Under the pieces are notes generated by a model. That model searched no databases, had not been told where the DNA came from, and worked only from the letters and a program-made list of their open reading frames with translations. Source: Streptomyces sp. SID12488 (GTDB taxonomy: Bacteria > Actinomycetota > Actinomycetes > Streptomycetales > Streptomycetaceae). From it: 64,000 nt of DNA. The DNA is taken from positions 62,001 to 126,000 of the forward strand of contig NZ_JAAGLT010000026.1 of assembly GCF_010548275.1 (NCBI RefSeq), read 5' to 3'. The translations under genes were made by a program, and so were the position numbers. Within the stretch, counting starts at the first letter, position 1; each line of letters begins with the position of its first letter. Shown here one piece after another: positions 38,755-46,876 of the stretch.

Positions 38755-39939
38755 CTACCAAGTGGCGTTGACCATCAGGGTGGTGGCGCCGAAGGAGATG
38801 CGGGGGTCGAGGAGCTTTGACCGCTCGTGGTCGACGGTGATGCCGCGCGTGCTGCGCAGGAGGTGCTCCATGGCGAGCGAGCTCTCCATCCGGGCCAGGG
38901 ATGCCCCGAGGCAGAAGTGGATCCCGTATCCCAGGGCGACATGCGGGTTGGGGTGGCGCAGAGGGTCGAAGGTCAGCGGGTCGGAGAACTTCGCGGGATC
39001 GAAGTTGCCGGCGGCCAGCCACACGGAGACGTCGTCCCCTTCGGAGAGTTCGTGGCGGCCGAGGGTCACAGCCCTGGTGGTGAGCCTGGCGACTCGCGTG
39101 GTCTGGGCCCGATAACGGAGGACCTCGTCGAGGGCCGTGCCACACAGGTTCGGGTCTGCGCGCAGCAACTTGTCGGCGGCCGGGTTCTGGTCCAGGCAGA
39201 TGACGGCGTTCGCCAAGGTCAGTGTGGGCGTCTGACCGGTGAGCAGGAGCAGGGTGACGAGCCCCATGATCTCGTCGTCGCCGAGCGTCTCACCGTCGAC
39301 CTCCGCCGCGGTCAGACGCGTGATGAAGTCGTCCTTGGGGTCGCGGCGCCGACTGCTAACGAGTACCGCGAGGTACTGCTTGATGTCCCGTGTGTAGCCG
39401 ACGATCTTGCGGAGCACGTTCTGTTCGACGGTGGGATCGGCCAGTGACATCAGTGCCGCGGACCACTTCCCGAACAGAATCCGGTCGGAGTCCGGGATGC
39501 CCAGCATGTTCGCGATGACGGCCTCCGCGATGGGCGAGGAGTACTCGTCGATGAACGAGAAGTGCTCCTTGCCCTCGATCTGCCCGAGGAACCGCTCGAT
39601 CGTCGAGACAACCATCGGCTGCAGGCCGGCGACATAGCGGGCGGTGAACGCGTGCCGCACCAGGGCGCGGAGCTGCGGGTGGCGCGGCGGGTCTATCCAG
39701 GACAGATTGCCGGTCCGGAAGAGCTCCATCGGTGAGCCCTCGGGCACGTCCTTGGCCACGGAGTTCGAGAACGCGCCGTGATTGCTCAGTGCCTCCACGC
39801 ACTCCGCGTGTCCGAAGATGTGCCAGCCTCCGTGCGGATCGCGCTGCACCGGGTCCAGGGCCCGCATAGCGTTCATCCAGGTGATGAACTCGCTCTCCGT
39901 GTTCGGCGGGCTCGTCCACTGCGCTGTTTCCGTCACCAT
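38755..39939 (-). CDS. Cytochrome P450
   Basis: A 394-residue bacterial P450. Heme loop LGYGIHFCLGA, ExxR as EVLR, and FSDPLTFDPLRHPNPH upstream of the heme. The I-helix reads LLLLTGQTPTLTLAN: where most P450s have an acid-Thr pair this one has Thr-Pro, so oxygen activation may differ or be assisted by substrate. AAGGAG sits eight bases before the ATG. It is 12 bp after the SbnA-like gene and 54 bp before the loading NRPS, inside the same operon. The substrate (lipid, Dap residue or finished peptide) cannot be told. Confidence 0.88.
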   Translation of the reverse strand: MVTETAQWTSPPNTESEFITWMNAMRALDPVQRDPHGGWHIFGHAECVEALSNHGAFSNSVAKDVPEGSPMELFRTGNLSWIDPPRHPQLRALVRHAFTARYVAGLQPMVVSTIERFLGQIEGKEHFSFIDEYSSPIAEAVIANMLGIPDSDRILFGKWSAALMSLADPTVEQNVLRKIVGYTRDIKQYLAVLVSSRRRDPKDDFITRLTAAEVDGETLGDDEIMGLVTLLLLTGQTPTLTLANAVICLDQNPAADKLLRADPNLCGTALDEVLRYRAQTTRVARLTTRAVTLGRHELSEGDDVSVWLAAGNFDPAKFSDPLTFDPLRHPNPHVALGYGIHFCLGASLARMESSLAMEHLLRSTRGITVDHERSKLLDPRISFGATTLMVNATW

Positions 39940-39951
39940 GGTTTCGCTCCT

Positions 39952-40986
39952 TCAGCGTGGCAGGGACAGCTCCACCTCGGGGGCCGCAGGCAGCGGTCCG
40001 GGGGAGCTGATGTGCGTGGCGACCCAGTCGGGGTCGTAGACCGTGTGGCGGTAGGGTCCGCCGCCGTCCGCGCACAGGAAGGCGACGGTCGGCGGCGGGC
40101 CCCGGTAGTGCTCGAAGTACCGGTTGATCGCGGCGTAGACGCAGCCCGTCGACCCGCCCGCGTACACGGCGTGTTTACGCAGGAGTTCGCGGCATCCGGC
40201 CACCTCGTCCCACTCGGATACGGTGACCACGTCCGTGATCACCGCATGCTCCACAAGCCGCGGCCGGATGGCGGAGCCGATGCCAGGGATGAACCGCGGC
40301 CCGGGCGGCCCGCCGAAGATCACCGATCCCTCAACGTCCACCGCGACGACCCGGGTGTGCGGCGATGCTGCGGTGACTCTCTGGGACAGCCCCGCGATCG
40401 TGGCACCCGTTCCCACTCCGACGAACAGGTGGTCGATTTTTTCGAGGGACTCGACGAGTTCCCGGCCCGTCATCTCGAAGTGGCCCCGCGCACCATCGGG
40501 GTTGGCGTACTGGTCGGGCCAGTACGTGCAGCCGATCTCCTCGGTCAGCTCCGCCACTCTGCGCAGCCGGCTGCGCAGGAAACCCCCGGCGCCCTCGGGC
40601 TCTTCCACCTTCTCGACCCGTTCGCACAGGTGGCGCAGCTTGGCCTCGGTCGCTTTGTTGACGTTGGGGTCGAGCACCGGGATGAACGTGATGCCCAGCC
40701 AGCCGCAGAAGAGCGCCAGCGCGAGCGCGAAGTTGCCGGACGAGGACTCTACGACCGTGGTGCGGCGCGTGATCTCCCCGCGGCGCACGGCCTCGCGAAG
40801 AATCCAGTACGCCGCCCGGTCCTTCACGCTCCCACCCGGGTTCGCGCTCTCCATCTTGGCGTACAGCGCGACCCGGGGATGGGGCAGCCGCACCAGCTCC
40901 GTTTCGGCGAGGCGGCCGCCCAGGGACTGCACCTTCGTCCAGAGATGCTGGTCCACGGCTGCGGCGCATGCACTCGGATTCGTCAC
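39952..40986 (-). CDS. sbnA: SbnA-like N-(2-amino-2-carboxyethyl)-glutamate synthase
   Basis: A 344-residue fold-type II PLP enzyme of the cysteine synthase family. The PLP lysine is in NPGGSVKDRAA (Lys55), the substrate loop is ESSSGNFA (about 79-86), and the phosphate-binding glycine loop is GVGTGATIAG. SbnA uses O-phospho-L-serine and L-glutamate to make the intermediate that SbnB turns into L-2,3-diaminopropionate. The SbnB-like partner is at 1996-3042. The start is GTG 40986, overlapping the FGE-like gene stop (GTGA); the much longer frame to 41700 is antisense noise. A plain cysteine synthase is possible, but the SbnB partner and Dap-like A domains argue against it. Confidence 0.87.
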   Translation of the reverse strand: MTNPSACAAAVDQHLWTKVQSLGGRLAETELVRLPHPRVALYAKMESANPGGSVKDRAAYWILREAVRRGEITRRTTVVESSSGNFALALALFCGWLGITFIPVLDPNVNKATEAKLRHLCERVEKVEEPEGAGGFLRSRLRRVAELTEEIGCTYWPDQYANPDGARGHFEMTGRELVESLEKIDHLFVGVGTGATIAGLSQRVTAASPHTRVVAVDVEGSVIFGGPPGPRFIPGIGSAIRPRLVEHAVITDVVTVSEWDEVAGCRELLRKHAVYAGGSTGCVYAAINRYFEHYRGPPPTVAFLCADGGGPYRHTVYDPDWVATHISSPGPLPAAPEVELSLPR

Positions 40987-41831
40987 GACGTGCACACACG
41001 GAAGCCGAGATCGAAGCAGCTGTACTCGCGCATCGAATAGCAGCGCGTCGTGGGGCTGACCCAGCGGGGCGTGCAGTCGTTGAAGAACGACCCGCCCCTG
41101 ATCACTCCCAGCTCGAAACTGCCTGCCTTGGTACTGATGACCCTCGGCGCGCTGCTCAAGTAGGGGAACTTGTGCCAGGGCGAGGATGTCCATTCCCAGA
41201 CGTTGCCGGCGGTGTCGGCCAGCCCGTTCGGGCCGGACGCCTGCGGGTAGGCGCCGATGGGCGTGGTGTCGCCGACCAGCATGCTGTGATTGCAGCTGTC
41301 CGGAGTGGGCGGGGTGTCGCCCCACGGGTAGATCCGGCCGTCGGTGCCACGGGCGGCCTTCTCCCACTCCGCCTCCGTCGGCAGCCGGGTACCTGACCAT
41401 GCGCAATAGGCGAGGGCGTCGGTGTGGCTGACGTGCGTGACGGGGTGATCCGCCTTGTTCGCCACGTCCGATCCGGCGCCGCGCGGGGCTTCCCACGACG
41501 CTCCCTCGATTCGCACCCAGAGTTTTTCCTGTCCCGACGTGGTGATGTCGTCGCCGCCGATCCAGACCCAGCTGTGGCCGGCCTGCTGCGCCGTCGTGAC
41601 ATACGACGTCCCTTCGATGAAGCGCGCGAACTCGCCCACCGACACCGGGGTGCGCGCCATGCGGAAGGCGTCCACCTCGACCACATGGGCGGGTGACCAC
41701 GGTGCGTGCTTGCCGTTCTCGAGTTCGTCCATGCCGATGGTGAAGGGGCCGGCTTCGATCGTGGCCCAGTGGGCGGGGTCGGACGGTTTCCGGCCTGTCT
41801 CGCCGGAGGGCTTCAGACTGGTCTCGGTCAC
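40983..41831 (-). CDS. FGE/SUMF1-like protein lacking the copper cysteines
   Basis: A 282-residue formylglycine-generating-enzyme-family protein. Typical segments are present: GPFTIGMDE, HPVTHVSHTDALAYCAW, RLPTEAEWEKAARG, GNVWEWTSS, IRGGSFFND and DLGFRVC. In true FGEs the RGGS segment is followed by two copper-binding cysteines (RGGSYLC...C pattern); here those positions are Asn and Arg, although other cysteines are near. It is therefore probably not a sulfatase activator. Family members without these residues do other chemistry, such as PvdO in pyoverdine maturation. No signal peptide. AAAGGA precedes the GTG start. A tailoring oxidation is inferred only from context. Confidence 0.85.
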   Translation of the reverse strand: MTETSLKPSGETGRKPSDPAHWATIEAGPFTIGMDELENGKHAPWSPAHVVEVDAFRMARTPVSVGEFARFIEGTSYVTTAQQAGHSWVWIGGDDITTSGQEKLWVRIEGASWEAPRGAGSDVANKADHPVTHVSHTDALAYCAWSGTRLPTEAEWEKAARGTDGRIYPWGDTPPTPDSCNHSMLVGDTTPIGAYPQASGPNGLADTAGNVWEWTSSPWHKFPYLSSAPRVISTKAGSFELGVIRGGSFFNDCTPRWVSPTTRCYSMREYSCFDLGFRVCTS

Positions 41832-41841
41832 GTGTGTTCCT

Positions 41842-43500
41842 TTATCCCTTGAATCCGCTGAGAGCTGGCTTGTTTGCTGTTGTTCCGTTCGGCGGGCAGG
41901 TGTCGAGGTAGTGGTTCCAGACCGTCGACAGCGGCGCGTAACCGCCCTGCAGGAGGCGTTCGTGGAAGTCCCTGAGTGTGGCCCGGTCCACGTCGTCGCC
42001 CAGCGTCCGCCGCCATGCGCGGATGCGCAGCTTGCCCAGCGCGTACATGGCGGTGGACAGGTGGGCGGTGGTGACCAGAACCTCGCGGACCGCCCGGTCA
42101 GGCGACCACAGGCATAGTGCCGTGGCCTGGCGCACCGCTTCCGCGAAGCTCCAGCGCCTCATGTGGACCGAGAGGTAGATCAGCAGTCGTACGGCGGCTT
42201 CGAGCGCCGACTTCAGCTGGGCGATCCGGACCCGGGGCCGACCGTCGGCGAACCCGAACTCGATCGCCAGCTCCTCCGCGTAATGGGACCAGCCCTCGGG
42301 GAAGCCGGCCGACCACCGGACGCAGTTGCGCATGACACCCGGCCGCTGGAGACCGGCCTCGGTGTGCACGTAATGACCGGCGAACGTCTCGTGCAACGCG
42401 ACCACAGCGAGCATCGGGTCGTTCAGGTACTGGCGCCGCAGACTCCCGGGATCGTCGCCCCGAAGGTCGGGGACGTGCAGGAAGTGAGACTGCGGAACGC
42501 TCTCGAGCGGGCCCGCGACGTCGAAGACGACCTCCACACTGCTCGCGCCCGCCGGCGCGAGGACCACCTCCAGCGGCGTCGTCACCGACACCGGGATGAT
42601 GTCCTCGCGGCGCCAGAACTCCTGGACCTCCTCGATGGCGGAGCGCACCGAGTCCACCACCGGGCGGTCACTGACCTGGTCGGCGAGCAGTCCGTAGGCC
42701 TCCGCGCGGCTGTCCGCGCCCACCTGGGCGGCCACCTTGTCGAGGGCCTTGACCAGCGAGGCGACTTCCTCCCGGGCCTCCTCCAGGAGATCGGTCACCG
42801 GCTGTTCCACGCCCTCCGTCGCCCGCAGATAGGCGCCCAGGAGCTCAGGGCCGAGGACGCCCCCGACCGGCGTCACCTCGGCAATGGCCCGCGTGTACTC
42901 CTCGCAGGCCACGGCGGCCGGTTCCGCGGCGGCGGCGACCCGGTTCAGGTCGGTCTCCGGGTGGTCGGCAGTGAGCCGCGCGGTGAGGCCGCGCAGCCCT
43001 GCCGTGCGATGGGCGGCCTGCTCCAGACAGCGCAGCCTGGCTCCGGCGGCCATCGTGGTGCCGAGTCCCTCGCGGGCTTGGTGCAGGAACTCCGGTACGG
43101 CCTCCAGATGCCTGCCGACGGCGTCCATTCGCTCCGCCACAGGGGCGTACGGTCCGCGCAGATAGACGGACACGTCGACCTCGGCGAACTGTTCCGGAGG
43201 CGCCGGGTGGTCCCATCCGAGGTGTTCCACCTCGAACCGCTCGGCCTCCAGGAACTTCAGGGCCGCGTCCAGGTCGGCCCGCAGGCCTGGATCCGCCGTC
43301 CCGGGCAGGGACTTGAGACCGCCGAGGACAGCGGTCCGCAGGCGGGTCAGACCCGCGGGGGACCGCGGACCCGGCTGCGGCAGACGGGCGTCGTACTCGT
43401 GCAGTCCCGCCCGGCGCGCGCAATGCGGGTACCGGCCGAAGATGTACGTCACCACCTCGGTGACCGAGGCTTCCGCCTCGCCGACTCCCTTGGCGGACAT
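41842..43500 (-). CDS. DUF885-family putative metallohydrolase
   Basis: A 552-residue protein of the DUF885 family. The signature ALHETFAGHYVHTEAG resembles the family HExxPGHxxQ metal motif, with Ala for Pro and His for Gln, followed by FPEGWSHYAEELAIEFG, where a third ligand is expected. No signal peptide or membrane segment is seen, so it should act in the cytoplasm. It starts two bases after the MbtH-like gene stop and is followed by the FGE-like gene 10 bp on, so it belongs to the operon. Family members are poorly characterised, predicted peptidases. It might trim, cyclise or hydrolyse a peptide intermediate. Confidence 0.8.
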   Translation of the reverse strand: MSAKGVGEAEASVTEVVTYIFGRYPHCARRAGLHEYDARLPQPGPRSPAGLTRLRTAVLGGLKSLPGTADPGLRADLDAALKFLEAERFEVEHLGWDHPAPPEQFAEVDVSVYLRGPYAPVAERMDAVGRHLEAVPEFLHQAREGLGTTMAAGARLRCLEQAAHRTAGLRGLTARLTADHPETDLNRVAAAAEPAAVACEEYTRAIAEVTPVGGVLGPELLGAYLRATEGVEQPVTDLLEEAREEVASLVKALDKVAAQVGADSRAEAYGLLADQVSDRPVVDSVRSAIEEVQEFWRREDIIPVSVTTPLEVVLAPAGASSVEVVFDVAGPLESVPQSHFLHVPDLRGDDPGSLRRQYLNDPMLAVVALHETFAGHYVHTEAGLQRPGVMRNCVRWSAGFPEGWSHYAEELAIEFGFADGRPRVRIAQLKSALEAAVRLLIYLSVHMRRWSFAEAVRQATALCLWSPDRAVREVLVTTAHLSTAMYALGKLRIRAWRRTLGDDVDRATLRDFHERLLQGGYAPLSTVWNHYLDTCPPNGTTANKPALSGFKG

Positions 43501-43502
43501 CG

Positions 43503-43961
43503 TTACGGCGCATCCGTTGTGGCGTGGGCCTCCACGTCGGCGGGCTCGGACTTCTTCGCGGCTGCCAGGATCTCGCCGTCTCCGTCGACAATCTCGCCGT
43601 CGAGCTGGATGAGCATCTCCCGGAGCTCATCGGGAGACATCGCCATCATTTCGTCGGCGTCGACAAGCTGTGAAAGGATCATGCGTCCTCCTGCGGCGGG
43701 TGCACTGGGCACCGGCGGTTGATGAATTACTGTTGTCCGGCTTGTGGGAACGGCTCGTTCGCCGACGGCGATGGCCTCGCGGACACTCCTCGGCGTCATG
43801 TCCGTCCACGTCTTCTCGATGTAGGACAGACAATGTTCGCGAGACCTGGCCGGACCGTCGGCCCTCCAGCCCTTGGGCAGCTCCCGCTGGGCCGGCCAGA
43901 TCGAGTACTGGTCCTCGTCGTTCACGACCACGAAATAGTCGACTGTCTCGTCGTCGAACAT
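43503..43961 (-). CDS. MbtH-like protein with C-terminal extension
   Basis: A 152-residue protein. Residues 1-62 are a complete MbtH domain (NDEDQYSIWP, LPKGW, CLSYIEKTWTDM, PRSVR), the small chaperone that binds and activates many A domains. MbtH proteins usually end near residue 70; this one continues about 80 residues, ending in an acidic, Met/Asp-rich tail. Inside it, the ATG at 43682 is preceded by a perfect AGGAGG, so a separate 59-residue protein (43503-43682) may also, or instead, be made. AGGGAGA lies seven bases before the ATG at 43961, and a strong promoter lies upstream. It is the first gene of the operon carrying the P450, FAAL and NRPS genes. Confidence 0.9.
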   Translation of the reverse strand: MFDDETVDYFVVVNDEDQYSIWPAQRELPKGWRADGPARSREHCLSYIEKTWTDMTPRSVREAIAVGERAVPTSRTTVIHQPPVPSAPAAGGRMILSQLVDADEMMAMSPDELREMLIQLDGEIVDGDGEILAAAKKSEPADVEAHATTDAP

Positions 43962-44015
43962 TTCAAATCTCCCTTCGGTCGACTTGCCTGAATCGGTGGA
44001 TCGAATTCAATGAAT

Positions 44016-44045
44016 AAACTAGGCGGCAATTCCGGAGAATGTCAA
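44016..44045 (-). promoter_or_regulatory. Strong vegetative-type promoter for the mbtH-NRPS operon
   Basis: On the minus strand, TTGACA (44040-44045) is followed after 18 bases by TAGTTT (44016-44021). This is close to the principal-sigma consensus and lies in an A+T-richer patch. Transcription would start near 44009, about 48 bases before the MbtH ATG. It is the only good consensus promoter I found in the cluster. Confidence 0.65.
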
Positions 44046-44163
44046 TAGTATTCACTGGAGGCATTTCTGGAAGTGATTCGAGATTGTCGAATTCGCCCCG
44101 TGGTCTATTGTTGAATTCTCTCCCGGGAAATGACGATGGAGAATCTCCGCGGTCTGACGGCGG

Positions 44164-45240
44164 TCACCCGCGCAGGACGTCGTCCCCGCGCGAGTAGTCG
44201 GTGTCGACGATGCGGCCGTCGAACGGCCTGCGGTCCTCGCTGCGCGACAGGTCCCGGGTCAGGGAGGTGCGCAGCAGCCAGCGGTCCGCGCCGTCCCAGT
44301 GGGCGCGGTAGGGCCGTCGGCCGTGGAAGGCCCGGTGATTGTCCACGAACAACAGGTCTCCCGGTTGGAGCAGCACCGGGACGGCCACCTTGTCCACGCA
44401 CTGCTTCAGCGCTCCGAGCGCTGCCTGGGCCGCGTCGTCCATACCGGTGGTCTCGGCGAAGTCCGCACGGACTCGTGGCCGTTGCGGGCTGCCGCTGAGC
44501 ACCTGGATCGGACCGATCTGTATGGGGTCCGTCGTGCCGATCCCATCGAGGAAGGAGGCGTCGACCGCCGTCTTGAACCTCTGTTCGCGCAGAATTCCGA
44601 TCGTGTCCGCGTCGAGCAGGGGGAGGACTGACTCGATGGGGCTGAGCGTTGTCGCGGCAACTCGGTCGTGATCGGCACGCAGGCACAGCAGTGCGACAAA
44701 GTCGGGGCGATCCTCGGCGAAGGCGCTCTCCACATGGCAGGAGAGTTCCTCGGCACTGGAGACGGACTGCTGCGTTTGCTCGAGACCGCGTACCGGAACG
44801 ACGTCCTGGACGACGGTGCCGCCCAGCTCGGGCTTGAACCCGTACTGATCGCCGACGACTGCCGAGACAATTCCGAAGATGCCCGCGGCGGTCAGCGTGG
44901 TCCCGGTGAGCGCTGCCGGGTCGGCCGGCGTGCTCGGGATGTCGAAGACCGGGCAGCCCCGGACCAGGAGACCCCCGAGGGGGCTGCCGTACCGCCGGAA
45001 CATCCGTAGCCCGTCCAGCAGTTCGGCGGACAGGGACGAGGCGGCCCGCACCGCTCGCGCCGTGAATTCTTCGGGATCCGCCACGATGTCGGCGGTGACA
45101 CAATGCTCCGCCGCGTCACGTATGCGGGCGAGTTCGGCGGATGAAAGGGAGAAGGTCAGTTCTGTGACTCCCTTCGAAACATCCGAGGGATTCGATGCCG
45201 TACGCCCGGAGACATCCGGCGCCGCCAGTACATCGCTCAT
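44164..45240 (-). CDS. Fe(II)/2-oxoglutarate oxygenase, VioC/AsnO/OrfP type
   Basis: A 358-residue clavaminate-synthase-like oxygenase, the family that beta-hydroxylates free amino acids (VioC on Arg, AsnO on Asn). The iron ligands are His169 and Glu171 (SCHVES) and His306 (FHGRRP). Arg324 (WLLRTSLTRD), 18 residues later, would bind 2-oxoglutarate, matching VioC spacing. If my memory of VioC numbering is right, its guanidine-binding Asp268 corresponds to Arg258 here while Asp270 is kept (Asp260), so arginine is not an obvious substrate. The start is ATG 45240 after AAGGAAG; the frame open to 45300 is longer by chance. Probable role: hydroxylated building block. Confidence 0.85.
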   Translation of the reverse strand: MSDVLAAPDVSGRTASNPSDVSKGVTELTFSLSSAELARIRDAAEHCVTADIVADPEEFTARAVRAASSLSAELLDGLRMFRRYGSPLGGLLVRGCPVFDIPSTPADPAALTGTTLTAAGIFGIVSAVVGDQYGFKPELGGTVVQDVVPVRGLEQTQQSVSSAEELSCHVESAFAEDRPDFVALLCLRADHDRVAATTLSPIESVLPLLDADTIGILREQRFKTAVDASFLDGIGTTDPIQIGPIQVLSGSPQRPRVRADFAETTGMDDAAQAALGALKQCVDKVAVPVLLQPGDLLFVDNHRAFHGRRPYRAHWDGADRWLLRTSLTRDLSRSEDRRPFDGRIVDTDYSRGDDVLRG

Positions 45241-45349
45241 ATCGTTCTTCCTTTCGAGAATTGTGCGGGAGGCGGAGGCGCGCCGGTTCGCCGGCGACAT
45301 CGTCGAGCCGGACCGGGCCGAGGAAGAGAGCCCGCATACGCCCGGGACT

Positions 45350-45499
45350 TCAGGTCGAAAGGCGCGCCGCGTGCGCGGCCTCGGAGCCCTCCGGCGGGAA
45401 CAGGTCGTCCAGAGCCGGGTGGTCGGCCAGTGACATGTCCGGCAGCTGATGCGGTCCGAACCGGCACCCTTCTATGCAATCCGTCGGGTGAACCCACAT
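45350..45499 (-). CDS. Possible 49-residue small protein
   Basis: A short minus-strand ORF, ATG 45499 to TGA 45350, between the MFS exporter (12 bp upstream) and the oxygenase. It begins MWVHPTDCIEGCRFG and ends in an Ala-rich tail (EAAHAARLST). It carries a Cys-x3-Cys pair, is acidic in the middle, and about four of five third positions are G/C, in line with coding sequence here. No good ribosome site is visible, so translation would rely on coupling to the exporter. I recognise no family. Confidence 0.35.
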   Translation of the reverse strand: MWVHPTDCIEGCRFGPHQLPDMSLADHPALDDLFPPEGSEAAHAARLST

Positions 45500-45511
45500 C
45501 GGGAGTGCGGG

Positions 45512-46876
45512 TCAGTCGACGGCTGCGGGCTCGCCACCGACGACTGCGGCGTCCGCCGGGCCCGATCGCGGCACCCCGCCGCGATCCAAGCTGATGAGAC
45601 GGCCGTCAGGCCCTCGCCGGACCGCGCGGATCGCGGGGACGAGGACGGTGAGGGCACAGGGAACGGCGATCAGAAGCGCGGCGCCCACCAGTGTTGGCCC
45701 CGTGCCCGACCGGACGGCCACAGGGCCAACCAGAGCCATGCCCAGCGGTGCCACGACCATGGAGAGCATCCAGTCGTAGGAGTCCACCCGCGAGCGCACC
45801 TCGTCCGGGATCAGTTCCTGCATGGTGGCGGTCCAGATGACGCCGAGGAAGGTCAGGCCCATGCCGCTCAGTACGGTCGAGCAGACGATGACCCAGGTCC
45901 CCAGGGGCTTTGCGAGCGCGAGCAGAGGCAACGCCGTGAGCAGCAGCGCCAGGTTGCCGGCGATCAGTGGCCGCTTGGGCTTGATGCGCAGAGAGACGAG
46001 CCCGCCGATGACGGCACCCGCCGCCGAACCGGACGCGATCAGTCCCCACGAGGACGCGCCACCGAGCTGATCGGCCGCGACGACCGGTCCGAGGACGAAG
46101 AAGGCCGCGACCGCGAAGTTCCACAGTGAATGGGCGATGAGGTTGATCCAGTACCAGGGACGCATCACTACCTCGCGCCAACCAGTGGACAGGTCGCCCC
46201 AGAACGAGGGTGAGGTCGACACCAGGCGCGGCGCAAGCCTGAGCAGGGAGAGCGAGACGGCGCTGATCACGAAGGTGAGCGCGTCCACCGCGAAGACCAC
46301 ACCCGGCCCCAGTCCCACGATGAGTACGCCGGCCAGCGCCGGTCCGACGATGGAGAAGGCACTGCCGGAGAAACCCATGAGGGCGTTGCTCTGCTGGAGC
46401 TCGTCCGTGCTGACGGTTTCAGGCAGCAGGCCGGTCGATGCGGGACCGAAGAAGGCCTGCGCGATACCGAAGAGCACGGCCCCGCATGCCAGATGCCAGA
46501 TTTCGGCCTGGCCGGTCAACAGCAGTACGGCCAACGTGATCTGAACCCCTGCCTGCACCAGATCACAGGCCAGCATGATGGCCTGGCGGGGCAGCCGATC
46601 CGCCCACACGCCCCCGGCAAGGATGAACACCACCTTGGCGACAGTCTGGGCCGCCATGATGTAACCGATGTCCGCGGCCGATCCGCCGACCTCCAGCACC
46701 GCGAACACGAAGGCGACCGCCGCCACGGTGTTTCCGACGGAGGAAATGCTCTGCCCCGTCCAGAGAAGGCGGAAGGACCGCCCGGACAACGGAGACAAGG
46801 CCTCCATCATTCGTTCTCGATTTGCTTTTCCGGGTTCCCGCTGCTTCTCGTTTTCCGCCGGCCGGTCAGTAGTCAC
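45512..46876 (-). CDS. MFS exporter (DHA3/EntS-like)
   Basis: A protein of up to 454 residues with about twelve hydrophobic segments. The first transmembrane region (RLLWTGQSISSVGNTVAAV) and the loop-2 motif GGVWADRLPRQ are typical of the MFS_3/EntS-like exporter group, which includes siderophore and macrolide efflux pumps. GTG 46876 overlaps the KASIII-like gene stop by 11 bases and has GGTGGA upstream; ATG 46810 would remove a 22-residue polar leader and is an alternative. In this context export of the peptide product, with self-resistance, is likely. Confidence 0.85.
   Translation of the reverse strand: MTTDRPAENEKQREPGKANRERMMEALSPLSGRSFRLLWTGQSISSVGNTVAAVAFVFAVLEVGGSAADIGYIMAAQTVAKVVFILAGGVWADRLPRQAIMLACDLVQAGVQITLAVLLLTGQAEIWHLACGAVLFGIAQAFFGPASTGLLPETVSTDELQQSNALMGFSGSAFSIVGPALAGVLIVGLGPGVVFAVDALTFVISAVSLSLLRLAPRLVSTSPSFWGDLSTGWREVVMRPWYWINLIAHSLWNFAVAAFFVLGPVVAADQLGGASSWGLIASGSAAGAVIGGLVSLRIKPKRPLIAGNLALLLTALPLLALAKPLGTWVIVCSTVLSGMGLTFLGVIWTATMQELIPDEVRSRVDSYDWMLSMVVAPLGMALVGPVAVRSGTGPTLVGAALLIAVPCALTVLVPAIRAVRRGPDGRLISLDRGGVPRSGPADAAVVGGEPAAVD

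Noticed and set aside
1996-40986. Staphyloferrin B-type siderophore cluster (SbnA/SbnB present)
   Set aside because: No NIS synthetase, decarboxylase or siderophore-uptake genes; Dap production here serves NRPS A domains.
4142-45240. Capreomycidine/tuberactinomycin pathway (VioC plus VioD-like pair)
   Set aside because: The PLP enzyme is of the AvtA type, the oxygenase seems to lack an Arg-binding Asp, and no carbamoyltransferase, viomycin-type resistance or matching synthetase layout is present.
44879-45433. Plus ORF of 184 codons over the oxygenase start
   Set aside because: Antisense to the oxygenase N-terminus and its ribosome site; no motif.
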